Part shown: positions 12,145 to 22,850 of the stretch, piece after piece
Numbering within the stretch: the first letter of the stretch is position 1
How the letters are laid out: each line of letters starts with the position of its first letter
Assembly (NCBI GenBank): GCA_902728285.1
Contig: CACVBU010001154.1
Location: 1,369,538 to 1,433,537, forward strand
DNA length: 64,000 nt
Direction: 5' to 3'
From: Clytia hemisphaerica
Taxonomy: Eukaryota > Cnidaria > Hydrozoa > Leptothecata > Clytiidae
Notes under the pieces: generated by a model
Seen by the model: the letters and a program-made list of their open reading frames with translations, nothing else
What the model was told of the DNA's origin: nothing
Databases searched by the model: none
Translations under genes and position numbers: made by a program

Positions 12145-15100
12145 TTTTTTTGATCTCGCGCTCCGAAAACAATTAAAATGCTAGATCCTATCCATCGGCA
12201 CGAAATTTAAAAAGTCAAATTTTTGCTTCACTTTTTTTTGCTGGAGAAAGCTTAAAGTTGCCTATCTAGCCCTTCGGGCTTTACAGATATCTGTGTGGGA
12301 GACTGATGAAGGAGTTATAATATATTAGAGTTAAACCCGACTAGATTACCTTTTTTCGACCTTACATATCTCTCTGTCTGTGTTTAGTTTCTAGTCTAGG
12401 TGCGGTTTAGACTGTACCACCTTGAACGCCCACCACGGGCGGCGAATTTTGCTTTTTGAAAAATCTTTGAATCGTAGAGGGGGTTTATCTAAAGAATCCT
12501 GCATTACTCGATTACTAAAAATAGACAAAAAGAACGACAAATTTCATAAAAAACAACATATCCGAAACGAAAAATCTTTATTACTTTTTTTTTCCAGATA
12601 TTTTTAACTGAACAAGTTAAAAAAATTCACCCCCAGAGCTTAGATGAATTTAAGACGTTAGAAAATTTTTAGCCCTTCACTTTCCGACCCTTTCAATTTT
12701 CTGAAGATCTTCTAGTCTGAATCGCAGACCTCTACAAAACCGCAGGTAGTCTAGAGCGGCATTTCTGTGGAAAGAGGATTTACCCTCTATTAAGCATCTT
12801 CTAAAAGAAGCACGGATTCGTTAGTGGATGCGAGCAGCCTAAAGATCTTCCCGCCCGTGGAACATAAATACAGGCCAATGGACAAAGCTTACTGATTCTA
12901 ACTCTCTTTTTTCCTCAGTTGGGATAAAAATTTATATTGAAATCACAACGAGATAGCAATGATATTGTTCCAACCTTAAGAAATCCAATGGGGATGGTTT
13001 TTGAGTGCAATTTTCAAAAATTGAATTTCTAGTAGAATTTTTGCTAAATTTTCCGATTGGCTCTCAGCGGGTCTGTGGATAACAGGGGTTTTACTGTGTG
13101 GTTAAGAAGAAGTACAGGCAAATTTTTAAGTATGTTATCCAAAGGAAACCATGTATAAAGTTATGATACAAAGTTAATAAGTGATTGACCCCAAAAAACA
13201 GTAAAAAAACTGCAGAAAACAGCGCTTTTAGACGTCAATCAGCTTATAACTTTGTTTAATATCTTTTGACCGAATGATTATTTTTGAGAATTTTTTTCAC
13301 AGTGATAACGTTCGATGATCAAGGATTCACTTTAGTGAAAATGATAGTTATAGCACTTTTCTACAAGATCTTCCTTCTTTTCTTCTTCATTTTCATCTTC
13401 ATTTTTAGAATTTTTTTAAAGATTTTTTGTTTCAAATTGTTCCACTCACTAATATCTTTCCAATGATGCCAAATTTATAAAGATTGAAGAATTCCTTCAA
13501 AAAGTTATAGATAAAAGAAAAAAGAGTGCACACTACTTATCGTGAATAGACTTTAGACAAGGCAAATAAAAGGGGGGGGTTAGAAGTGAAAAGATTTTTG
13601 ATGGTAGCTTTTTATTTCAAAACAAATATGCAATTCACTCAATATACCTGGGGTATACTATCAAGTCAGCCATATTAATATACTTTAACTACTATCTAAT
13701 GATAAAAGATTTTGAGCTTGACCACGGCCAGAATATTAGAGGTATTTATCAGAAATTGAGCTAGATAGAATGCTAAGCAAAATTAGGCCAAGTACAGTAG
13801 GGTATGGAAATTAACTTCACGCTATTCGTAACCCAGTAAAAAATGAAGACGCGTTGAATCAGGTGTATAATTACGCTGCACACGCAATAGTTTTTCGATC
13901 TTTCAGATGAACATATGAACTTGGTTGGTATACATTGCTTATAATTTTAATAAAAGATGATAGCATCTGTCGTATGAAATAAATTAAAGAAAAAAAATAT
14001 AAAATGAAAACTATAATTATTTACAAAATAAAATAACTTTGGGGATGAAAAATAGAATAGTATTTTAGTTAGTGTCATTATGTGTTTAATGAAGTGTACA
14101 TATAAAATGTAATGGCGCAAAGGAAAAACAAAAAAGTGCAGTACAGTTAAAATAATCAAGTTGAATAAAAGCATCGTGAAAAATTAAACATACCCTCTTT
14201 AACTTAAGGTTACATTCAAAAAGTGAACAACTTGAAATATAAATACAGTGCGAACTTTTACTGGACAGATTGAGCCTCAAGAATGTTCAAAATCGTTGGA
14301 AAGATAGCTGTAAGTGCGGTAGTTATAAATCTTTAAAACTAGGCAAATGTCCAGTATTTTTTCGAATGTTTCCATATGCCGTACTTATAACTAACGAACT
14401 AAAAACGCCCGCTCAACGATCGAATGAAAACATTTCCACTTGAAAATGCAATTTTCCGAATAACTCAGAGACGAAACCAACTGCCCGCCAAAAAAACTTT
14501 AAAGTCTTTCGCTGATTATGCACTAGATCAGGCCCGGCGGAACAACCGTAAAAGTGGGGAGTTTGAATGCTCAAAATGAGTTGAAATTCGCTATGAATTT
14601 GAGAAAAAAATCTAATTTGCTAAAAAGTGGGGAGGCTGAAGTCTCCCCGCTTCCCACGGGCCGGCAGATTGGTTTCGTAATATTTCAAAGTGACCCTACC
14701 ACAGCACCATCTGAACTTTTGCGATTTTGGCGATTTTGATTGTTGAGCGAGCGAACTTTTTACGTAATACGGTACGGTGAATATATTGAATTATGCAAAT
14801 GAGGTATAGGTTTTATAGAACAAAACATAAGAAATATACATACGAATTATTTACATGGAACTTAAGAATATCATATTTACAAAAAAACACTTAAAGGTTT
14901 TGTTTTTAAATAAGAGTGATAACGTTAGCTTATTCATCAATTTTATTTTACAAGCCCTTTAACAATGGATTGACACGGATGTGGAGCAAGGTTGGTCAAA
15001 AAGAGGAAAAGAAAAACATTTTTTTGCTTAAATCAGCATAATATAACAATAGCAAGACACTGTCCTGATATGAAATATGTGTCTGATAAGAAACGGAAAC

Positions 15101-15590
15101 ACTTATGTAAAAAGAAAACCTTTAACGAAATCAGAAGATAATGAATGAAAATAAAAACTCTAAAAATTGATAATTTTGAAAGATATGAAAACGAAAATTT
15201 ACATTTTTGAAAAAAATGTTGCTTCTATCGTGAGTCAAAAACGTTTCTATGCTTACTCAGAAATATACCTCAGAAATATACATTATAATTACATTTAGTT
15301 TAACCTCTCCATGCTTGGTGCCAAAATATATGACAGGTGTCATTTTTACTCGACGTAGGTTTTGGGATATAACAGGTTATAAAAGGCAGTTGATACGCAA
15401 ACCAAGAAATTAGCAAATTATCATTTATACTAGATAAAAATACAAAATTACCGTATTACACGTATTACACGTATATAACCAATCAAGCATCCAACGCGGG
15501 AGAAATGAGTGCGAAAGTTGATCGAAAGTCTAGAAAAGAAAAGAATTTTTACTGCTGATGTACGTGAAACGTTCAAGCGAAAATACTAAT
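12145..15590. other. gene-free AT-rich interval
   Basis: No credible coding region. A weak, truncated copy of the ACACCCC-ended MITE family (compare 20374-20627 and 25535-25795) lies at about 12902-13100. A second repeat at about 12195-12290 (GCACGAAATTTAAAA ... CCCTTCGGGCTTTA) has a relative at 44725-44815. The remainder shows nothing I can name. Confidence 0.5.
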
Positions 15591-15599
15591 ACACGGGTT

Positions 15600-16022
15600 C
15601 CCGGGGGGGGGGGGGGGGGGGGGGGCAGTCAGGCAAATTGACCGACGGGTATGTGCGGCGGTTAAGGGTATGTTTTTCAAAATATCAGAAATGCACTGTA
15701 AGGGTGGACTTTTGATAAATGCACTGTAAGGGTGGAAATTTCAGCAAATCTAGGAAAAATTGCAAATTTTTGCTCGAAAACGTTGATTTTTTTTGCTCTA
15801 AAAGAGTTGAAAATTTGAAAAAATGCACTGTAAGGGTATGAATTTCACCGATTTTTTTCTGCACTGTAAGGGTGCGATTCTAAAAGCCAATTTTTTCGCC
15901 GCACATACCGTCAGTTGGTAAACCCATAGGCTGCACACATCCCCTCTGATAAGTTTTGATAGATATATCAAAACTAATTTGGGGATGCATGCATTCTAGT
16001 AAACCCACTGCCCCCCCCCGGG
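15600..16022. mobile_element. MITE with G-run TIR and 8-bp TSD
   Basis: The element opens CCCGGGGG... (23 G) CAGT and closes ACTGCCCCCCCCCGGG. CACGGGTT flanks both sides (15592-15599 and 16023-16030), an 8-base TSD as made by hAT-type transposases. Inside, TGCACTGTAAGGGT recurs four times, and GCGGCG...TACCG / CGCCGCACATACCGTC form subterminal inverted words. Confidence 0.85.
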
Positions 16023-16438
16023 CACGGGTTGCAAAACTATATCAATACAGTCAAAACATGCGATTACTCAAAAAAGTTCACGTGATTTTATTCCCAAGTT
16101 ACTAGCTTTACAAATTACAGCTGATAATTTTATTAGTGTCAATAAATTCGAAACAATAAGAAATAAATTTCATGTAACAAATTAAATCCCTACCAAGATT
16201 TCAAAAATCGGCCATTTGCCAAATCAAATCCCCGCCAAATTTAACAAAAATTTTTAAGAATAGAAATTCTATGGAGAATATTCATTTCTTAGTAAAATAC
16301 CACGTATTTTTTTAGTTTACCAGAGACCTTCCCATTCGCCAAATTAAATCCACGCCAAAATTATAAGGTATATGTTGAACGGTGAAAAAGAACGCGGCTG
16401 TTATGTTTTGATTTTTCCCAAATAAGGTATATACTTAC
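16023..16438. other. non-coding, downstream of the class A GPCR
   Basis: Contains weak AAATTAAATCC / CGCCAAA words of the TTCGCG-like repeat group. No gene or polyadenylation signal was identified with confidence. Confidence 0.4.
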
Positions 16439-19400
16439 CTAACTAATATCACCAACACTTTGATCCATCATTATCTCCGTTGTGTGGATGCCGCTATCTG
16501 CACTCCCTCTTGACCGTAAGAGCATTGGTGCAGTTGAGATGTTCTCCAGTGTTTTACGAAAACATTGTCTTCTCCTGGAAAACCACAACCGACCAATAGA
16601 ACGAATCTCACGGTTCAAGAGAGTGTACAGAAGCGGATTACACAAAGATGTCAGTGTCTTGAAGACATATAACGTTTCGTAAACTGTCTCATTTATGTTT
16701 ATTTCATTGTCCAACGCGGCCTGAGATAGAATAAGAATTAAATTTTTAAGAATTTTTGAGATGATTCACCTTTTTGCTCCCCTAGTATGTCTCAAAAACC
16801 CCTTTAAATAGATCTTATCAGAGTTTTTGATTTTTCTAAAAAAGCGATGCGATGCATTGTGGGATTGCATCCCATTCATTGCATTTACAATAAAAATTTC
16901 TTGGGAATTCCTCCAGGGAATTCTATTATAATACTCCCGAAACAATGTCTCAAAAACCCCGTTAAATTACACTTGTCTCAATGCCTAAGAGAGCAAGAAA
17001 GTGTACAAAAGAGAGAGAATATCAGCGAAAAAAATAGAAACCGCATCATCCAACAGCAACGCAGTACACGAGGTACTAGAGGGGAGGCGTTTATTTGAGG
17101 GAGGGGGACGTTCTTTAAATATTTTTCCCCAAAAGAGGGGCGTTTATATGAGGGGGGGGGGCGTTTATTCGAAGTAATACAGTATTCATGATATTCACCA
17201 CTGCAATGACTTATGTAACTTTTCTGTTTTTGTTCCACCCAATACGTCACTTTTCTGTTGTTTAAGTGACGTAATGGGTGGATGATTTTGAAAGTTCTCA
17301 AATGACTCTCCAGTTGTGCATCATATCATGAATAGAGAATGTTCACTGAATTTTTAAAGATAAACCAAACAACAGTAACCTACCTGGATGTCAATGTAAA
17401 GCCTCAATGCAAAGTATGGCAATGCCAGGATAACGAAACAAATGTACATACAACCAAAGATGCATAGCACACGTTTCTGTTGCCGATTGCTTGCGTTTGC
17501 ACTTGGCGTACGACGAAGAAGTTTTGTTATCTAAAAAGAAAACAACAACCAAAAAAAATGATAGAAAAATTCAATTCAAACGCCTTTTTTAAAACTAATT
17601 CATATGAGAGCAAAAAAATAACTAAAGTAAGCAAATAGGCTTTTCCAGAAAAAAGTTTTACCCCCACTGTTGAGGATATTGGATTTTTACTTGAAAAGAC
17701 ACCCTGAATATCCGTTCCCTTGTAGATATTTAACCCCCTGGATATCCAATATCCTCAACATGGGGCACAAACTATTTTTGGAAAAGCCCAATCTTGAAAC
17801 CGTTCCGCCCATCATTTACATGCTAACGAAGCCCACCGAAGTATCATATCGCATAGGGGAGTGAGGGCAAATGGGTGTACAATATTGCTATTTCGGGTTA
17901 TTTCTCCGGTTAAAAAACTAAATTCTTATTGCGAGGAGGGGGTTGCAAATGTCAGTTTATAGAATTTGCCTTTCCTGTCTACACTGCACTGCTTTTTTAT
18001 ATAAGAAGAACCAGTAAAAGTCGAAGCTAGGCTTTGTTGGCAATTGTTCTTATCTTTGACACTTTTGATGGCACATGTTCTTATAAAAAAAAGTGTAGGC
18101 ACCCACACGTTTTTTTATAAGAGCATCCAAAACTTTTTAAGCCTTCAGATATTCTCAAGCTAAAAATGTTCTTAACATGTTCTTATTTTCTTATATCATA
18201 TCATTGTCCTAAGAAATTAGGTGTTTTAGAGTCTGCTCATAATATCTTGGCCATCGAAGCCTAATGTTCTTATTAAAAAAAAATGCACCCCAAATAAAAC
18301 TTTGGTTTGAACTTACCTCTCGGAACATTGCCATAAACAAGATACCCATGGAAAGAAAGGGCGTGGCCATGTAAATTATAAAGATGAGGATAGAGTACCA
18401 CATTTCACATTTGATAATGTGGTCTTCGTCCTTCATCGAAATATTTCCTTCACCTGTACATAGAGATATAAAATTGATCTTAGAGTTTTTGATTTTTCTA
18501 AAAAAGCGGTGCATTGTGGGATTGTTTCGGGGGTATTACAATAGAAATCTCTTAGGAATTCCTCTTGTAATACCCCCGAAAGTCTATTGACTCAATTTCA
18601 GGAAAAAAATTGGAAATAAAAATTAAGATTTTTCATTTTTGGAGCCCGGGGGGGGGTTTTAGCAGGTTTAAGCGTTAAAACGAGGGTAGGTTAAAATCTA
18701 AGTTTTAAAACTGGGGCTTGGAGTGATGCAATATATATATAGTGAAGATATGTAATAGACGATATCGGCTTAACGAAATTCTCCCCGAATGATTACCCAT
18801 GATGCATTGCGCAAAAAAAATCAGTAAGTCAATATAGTCCGTGAATTTTTTTGCGCAATGCATCATGGGTAATCATTCGGGGAGAATTCGTTAAGCCGAT
18901 ATCGTCTATATCTGTCATTTTAGAAAAAGAAAAGTATTGATATATAAATAACTCAAACTGATAAAAACGAAAAAAGTTAAGAATATTTTTGTTAATTGTG
19001 TGTATTTACGATTTTTTTGGTTTTATTTTTTAATCATTCCGAAACAGAGGGGGGGGGGGGGGGTTTCAGGGGGTTACCCGATTCCGCAATTCCGCCAATT
19101 TTTTCTCCAATTTCCGTCAAACCGTCTTAAATTGAACCAAAATTCCGTCACCGAAAATTCCTTTGAAATTCAATATTTTTGTCGAAAATTCCGCAAATTT
19201 GGAATATCTTTTACCAATACACGGGTTTCGAATTAAATCTGGCGCGAGAGAAAAAATCAAGTAAATAAAAGGAGCGATAAGGGGAAATGCCTTATAAAAG
19301 GTTGATAGATTTCCTTTCTTCTCTTTTGAAAGCCAGGTGTTCATTCAAAAGATGTTTTTCTATTTTAAATTCAATAAAAGAAATATGATTAAACGATTGA

Positions 19401-22400
19401 CTTTTTATTTTAATGTTTTTTGTTTTCATAATGACCCATAAAGTCTGTCAAAATGGAAAAATGAGCTAAAATTGCTTGATACACGGCCAATTTTCGTTCT
19501 GTTTACTTGATATTTTTCGTGCAAATTTATATGGGATCAAAGCTAAAGCTAAGCAAAAATTTAATTCGAAACCCGTGTATTCCAAAATTCCGCAATTTTT
19601 TTTGCTAAATTCCGTTTTTCCGCACTAAAATTGTCTAATTTTCCGTCTCCGTCAGAGAACCCAATTTCCGTAATTCCGTCTAAATTTTTGCCAAATTCCG
19701 CCACTCCGTCCGAAAAAAGGGCCGATTCCGCTCCTCCGCCAAACATGAAACCCCCCCAAACAGAGGGTAATTTAGCAAAAAGTTAAAGGGAATTTAAATA
19801 GTGGTATGTGAAAGAAAAACCTAATCCAAATGAAGGTTGAAGAAAAGTAATAGTGGAGAAACAATGAATTGCAAAAAACTTTTTTGATAAACACACTTCC
19901 GTAAGTTCATCAAAATACATACAAAATGGGGACAAATACAAAAGCAAACACATCAAATAAATTAAAAAAAAAAAAAAAAGATACATAAACAAAACAAAAC
20001 CCGAAGTCCCAGACTTGTGACTGGCATAGTGACTTTCCACGTGTTTAAGGGCCCACACTCAGTCGCCTTCGGAAAACATAGTAGAAAAAGGAACTGACCT
20101 ATATATATTGATTGATATAGACCTTTTGCTAGTCAAAATGTCATGTTGAATAATTAGGTAGCACTAACAATGACATTTTAATGCATAATTATTACAAAGT
20201 GTACATTAATTTTCTTTTAATTTCTCATTATTGTTTTGATGCTGGACTTTTTAATCATTCAACATGACATCCTTCCATTTTTGGGAAAATGGAAAAATCT
20301 TAATTTTTATTTCCAATTTTTTTTAACATGACCGGACCTTTTATAAAACGCTCTCAGAGTGGTTTCATTTTATACACCCCGGTGTCAGAGACGCACTGGG
20401 ACCCCAGCCCCACTAGGAAATTTGGCAGAAATTTCGTCCCCGGTGGGAAAATATCCTGAAATTTCAGCCCCACTGGGATATTGATTTTGATTTCATCCCC
20501 ATTAGAAATTTAAAGTTTAGAAATTGCACTTCAAAACCATCCCCACTGGATTTCTCAACCTTTGAACAATATAATTTTTATCCCCAGTGAGGAAAAAGGT
20601 TCCACCGGGGCTGTGAGACAGGGGTGTTTTTATCAACACAAATATTCTTACCTTGAAACAAGGGGTAAAGATAGGCCAACTGGACGAGCGTGGTTAACAA
20701 TGGGAACAGCCAAATACACACGATAACACGTTTTATGAACGATTTTGTTACCAGATTCACGTAGCTGAAAAATGAATCAACCGATTGTCAATTTATATCC
20801 ATTAATACTTTTCGACCAAAGCTATATTCATGAGAAAAGCCAGTTATGATTTTTGTTTTAAAATATGCTACTGAGTAAATTCTGAGAAGAAACACGTACA
20901 TCATAATTTGAAATTTTCACAGTTAAAAGTTATCTGCAAAATATATATTTTTTTCTTCGGACAAAATAACGCAAGGCCCCTTTTCTGTGGCGTTAGGCTT
21001 TCCATAGCGTCAGCCCCCCTGCTGGTTGGGGGGGGGGGGTTACACCCAAAATTTTTCCCAAAAAAGGAGGGGGCTGGAAGTACATCACTTTTTTTGGGGG
21101 ACCTATGTACTTGGGGGGAGCTAAAATCTCATCACTTAACGTGGGGGGCTAAAAAATAATTCAGCTTAATAGTTGGCTTCAATTACTTAAATCGAAGCTC
21201 ATGAATCTGAAAAATTTTCGCCTGCGGCCCAATATTTTTATAGAAAGTGTGCAAAATATTTTAATCTTAAACTTAGAACTGAACGCAATTTACATTAGAA
21301 AACCCAATCAATTTTTTGAAAGTGTCTAGGGTAAAAAGTCCTGGGGGTAACAAAAAATTCATAAATCTTCGGGGGGGGGGGGGGGGGGATTAAAACTCCT
21401 AATAGACCTAATATTTGCCTGGGGCCTAAACCCAGGTTGACGCTATGCTTTCACTTCGTTAACATTCAAAAAGCTGTCGATATTGGAATGTCTTCATTTT
21501 GGCGTCAATACATGTGATTTTGTCTCGTTTTTAAGCAAGTTTCTGACACTATTTTGGCTATAACTTTTAATCGCGTTATTTTCAAATTAAGGACCGAGCA
21601 TGAATTCTTCTCAGAAACATAACATAACATACCTGAAAATCAAAAATATGTAATCATTTACTTTAAAATAGAAAGAAAACAAGGCAGGGATGTATAAAGG
21701 AAAGGGCTCGTCAAACTAACACCATGTGTGCACAAGAACGTACCTGCATTTTCAAAAGACACCAAACTAGATTTTCGTTTTTTATTAAGAGTATAGAAAA
21801 ATTTGAAATTGGCTCGGATATGCTTAGATCGAAAAATTGACCGAAAAATGCTTGTGTGAAGATTATATTAGAAATTTTAGGGAAATTCCAAAAATCCGTT
21901 AAGTGACATGAAAGGCCGTGATGCCACTCGCGCATACCCTTCCGAACTAAAACGTAAAAGCCCCCCGTAAAAGAATGGTCATTTTCGGTTGCGTGAATGC
22001 GTGAATGCGTGAAAATTGGAAAAAAAATGCGTGAATACGTGAATTGAAAAATTTGCGTGAACGTGAAAATTAACTTTTTGATTGCGTGAATGCGTGAATC
22101 TTGGCTATTTTGTGCGTGAATACGTGAATTTTCCCTTTTTTCCAACGATCATGTGCAGTTTTCCCGATTTTCCAATGTTTCCCCGATTTTTCCCGAAATT
22201 TTTCCGTTTTCCTGAAAAATCGGGTTATTGCGTAAAACTCGAGGAAAATTGCGTGAATGCGTGAATTTCGAAAAAAAATTGCGTGATTGCGTGAATTGAG
22301 GGTTCGCTGGGGGGGGGGGGGTTCGTAAAAGGAGCAAATAAAGGAATCGAGAAGTACAGCACACTCTTGTTTCTTTCTATTCTCGAACTATTTTACAGTC

Positions 22401-22850
22401 TCCATCGAGGAAAAACCCTCTTAAAATATCTTCTATAATTCGAATCTCACTTTAATTCAAACAAATAAGATTTTCCGTTCAAGTTCGAATTAGCGGGAGT
22501 CAACTGTACAAAACAAAAAAAACTTACTGGAGCGCCTGGAACAAAGATATCGCTCGGTCGACTGTGATCACCACCAAATGGACAATGACAGTCGTGGTGG
22601 TGAATGTGGTAAAGAAATCGGCCGCCAAGCGGACCGCCAGTGGCTCCGTATTTATTACACCTTGTATCATTAGGATGTGGATTATGATAGTCAGCCCTGA
22701 CAAAAAGTCAGCGACTGACAACGAATGAAGCAAATTATTTGAGGCCTTTATTTTGAGGGCTGCCTGGCTAACAAAGAGATAGCAAACGGAGCCATTAATG
22801 AAAATTATGAATATACTGATGATCAAAGTGAGCCACGTTACTGGATCCAT
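16439..22850 (-). CDS. class A (rhodopsin-like) G protein-coupled receptor, 5 exons, 333 aa
   Basis: Exons on the minus strand: 22850-22528, 20764-20652, 18453-18317, 17530-17384 and 16720-16439. All have GT/AG borders and join in phase to 1002 bases. The N-terminus is very short and TM1 starts at about residue 5. TM2 has the SVADFLSG motif (45-52). TM3 ends in TVDRA (96-100), a variant of DRY. TM4 lies in exon 2 and TM5 in exon 3. TM6, in exon 4, has LALPY in place of CWxP. TM7 ends NPLLY, the NPxxY motif, then LLNREIR begins helix 8. The cysteine expected at the start of TM3 is absent, so the canonical extracellular disulfide is probably missing. The C-tail is short. The stop codon TAG is followed directly by GTAAGT, suggesting a 3' UTR intron. 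The ligand is unknown. Introns 1 to 4 are packed with MITEs. The start is the only ATG ahead of TM1 in exon 1. Confidence 0.88.
16830..16955. repeat. MITE-like repeat, intron 4 of class A GPCR
   Basis: Shares GAGTTTTTGATTTTTCTAAA, GCATTGTGGGATTG and GGAATTCCTC with 18487-18590, the copy in intron 2. Ends carry inverted ATACTCCCGAAACA / TTCGGGGGTATTA words. Confidence 0.6.
17087..17190. repeat. GCGTTTATTCGAAGTAATAC repeat
   Basis: Copies of GGGGCGTTTATT ending in GAAGTAATACAGTAT. The same word appears inverted or direct at 42340-42440, 53015-53090, 59437 and 60575-60606. A dispersed TIR family. Confidence 0.6.
17638..17788. mobile_element. 151-bp palindromic MITE in GPCR intron 3
   Basis: GGCTTTTCCAGAAAAAAGTT ... 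TGTTGAGGATATTGGAT pairs with ATCCAATATCCTCAACA ... TTTTTGGAAAAGCC. The same termini are seen at 50347-50571. Confidence 0.75.
18100..18290. mobile_element. MITE of the ATAAGAACAT family, copy 1
   Basis: Ends CACGTTTTTTTATAAGA and TGTTCTTATT are inverted. The interior has AAAATGTTCTTAACATGTTC and TTGGCCATCGAAGCC, shared with 26570-26760, 27975-28217, 29960-30115 and 30595-30825. It lies just downstream of the exon 3 donor. Confidence 0.7.
18487..18590. repeat. MITE-like hairpin repeat in GPCR intron 2
   Basis: TTTCGGGGGTATTACAATAG pairs with GTAATACCCCCGAAA. The flanking sequence is shared with 16830-16955. It ends about 35 bases upstream of the exon 3 acceptor. Confidence 0.6.
18755..18909. 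mobile_element. 155-bp near-perfect hairpin (MITE)
   Basis: Arms of about 64 bases, starting ATAGACGATATCGGCTTAAC, differ by one indel and enclose about 28 bases. High arm identity points to a recent insertion or to gene conversion. Confidence 0.85.
19051..19757. mobile_element. 707-bp G-run TIR element with 9-bp TSD
   Basis: Starts with a G run then TTTCAGG and ends CATGAAACCCCCCC. AAACAGAGG flanks both sides (19042-19050 and 19758-19766). The body is full of ATTCCGCAATTCCG / AATTCCG words. Another element is inserted at 19220-19577. Confidence 0.85.
19220..19577. mobile_element. TA-flanked TIR element nested in 19051-19757
   Basis: CACGGGTTTCGAATTAAAT is inverted at 19577. A TA dinucleotide borders each side (19218-19219 and 19578-19579), as for Tc1/mariner-type MITEs. 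No coding capacity. Confidence 0.8.
20138..20270. mobile_element. diverged relative of the 5528-5660 palindromic MITE
   Basis: ATGTCATGTTGAATAATTA is inverted (TAATCATTCAACATGACAT) at 20270. TTGAATAATTA, GCATAATTATTACA and GCTGGACT words are shared with 5528-5660. Confidence 0.75.
20374..20627. mobile_element. MITE of the ACACCCC family with 6-bp TSD
   Basis: ACACCCCGGTGTCAGAGACG at the left, and inverted ACACCCCTGTCTCACAGCC at the right. TTTTAT flanks both ends (20368-20373 and 20628-20633). The interior has AGCCCCACTGGGA, CATCCCCACTGGA and related words. It ends 24 bases from the exon 2 splice donor. The full-length relative at 25535-25795 is in opposite orientation. Confidence 0.8.
21003..21447. 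mobile_element. TIR element with internal G runs, 5-bp TSD
   Basis: CATAGCGTCAGCC is inverted as GGTTGACGCTATG at 21447, and CTTTC flanks both sides. Contains two long G runs (about 21029-21039 and 21370-21387). Confidence 0.7.
21990..22300. repeat. TGCGTGAA minisatellite in GPCR intron 1
   Basis: About a dozen irregular copies of GCGTGAATGCGTGAAT, inside an element bounded by C and G runs (21961 and 22308). Apparent frames are repeat translations. Confidence 0.75.
22395..22507. mobile_element. MITE of the ACAGT-GGAGTC / TCGAA family, copy in GPCR intron 1
   Basis: ACAGTCTCCAT ... GGGAGTCAACTGT, with TATAATTCGAA and AATTCAAACAAAT inside. Same family as 44010-44172, 44818-44955 and 48190-48366. 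It ends 20 bases from the exon 1 donor. Confidence 0.65.

Noticed and set aside
15600-15625. Long G run considered as an assembly artefact only
   Set aside because: It is bounded by an exact 8-base TSD and has a matching C run at the other end, so a real transposon terminus explains it. The precise run length remains uncertain.
21711-22364. Overlapping frames on both strands in GPCR intron 1
   Set aside because: They are translations of the TGCGTGAA minisatellite and the C/G runs that bound it.
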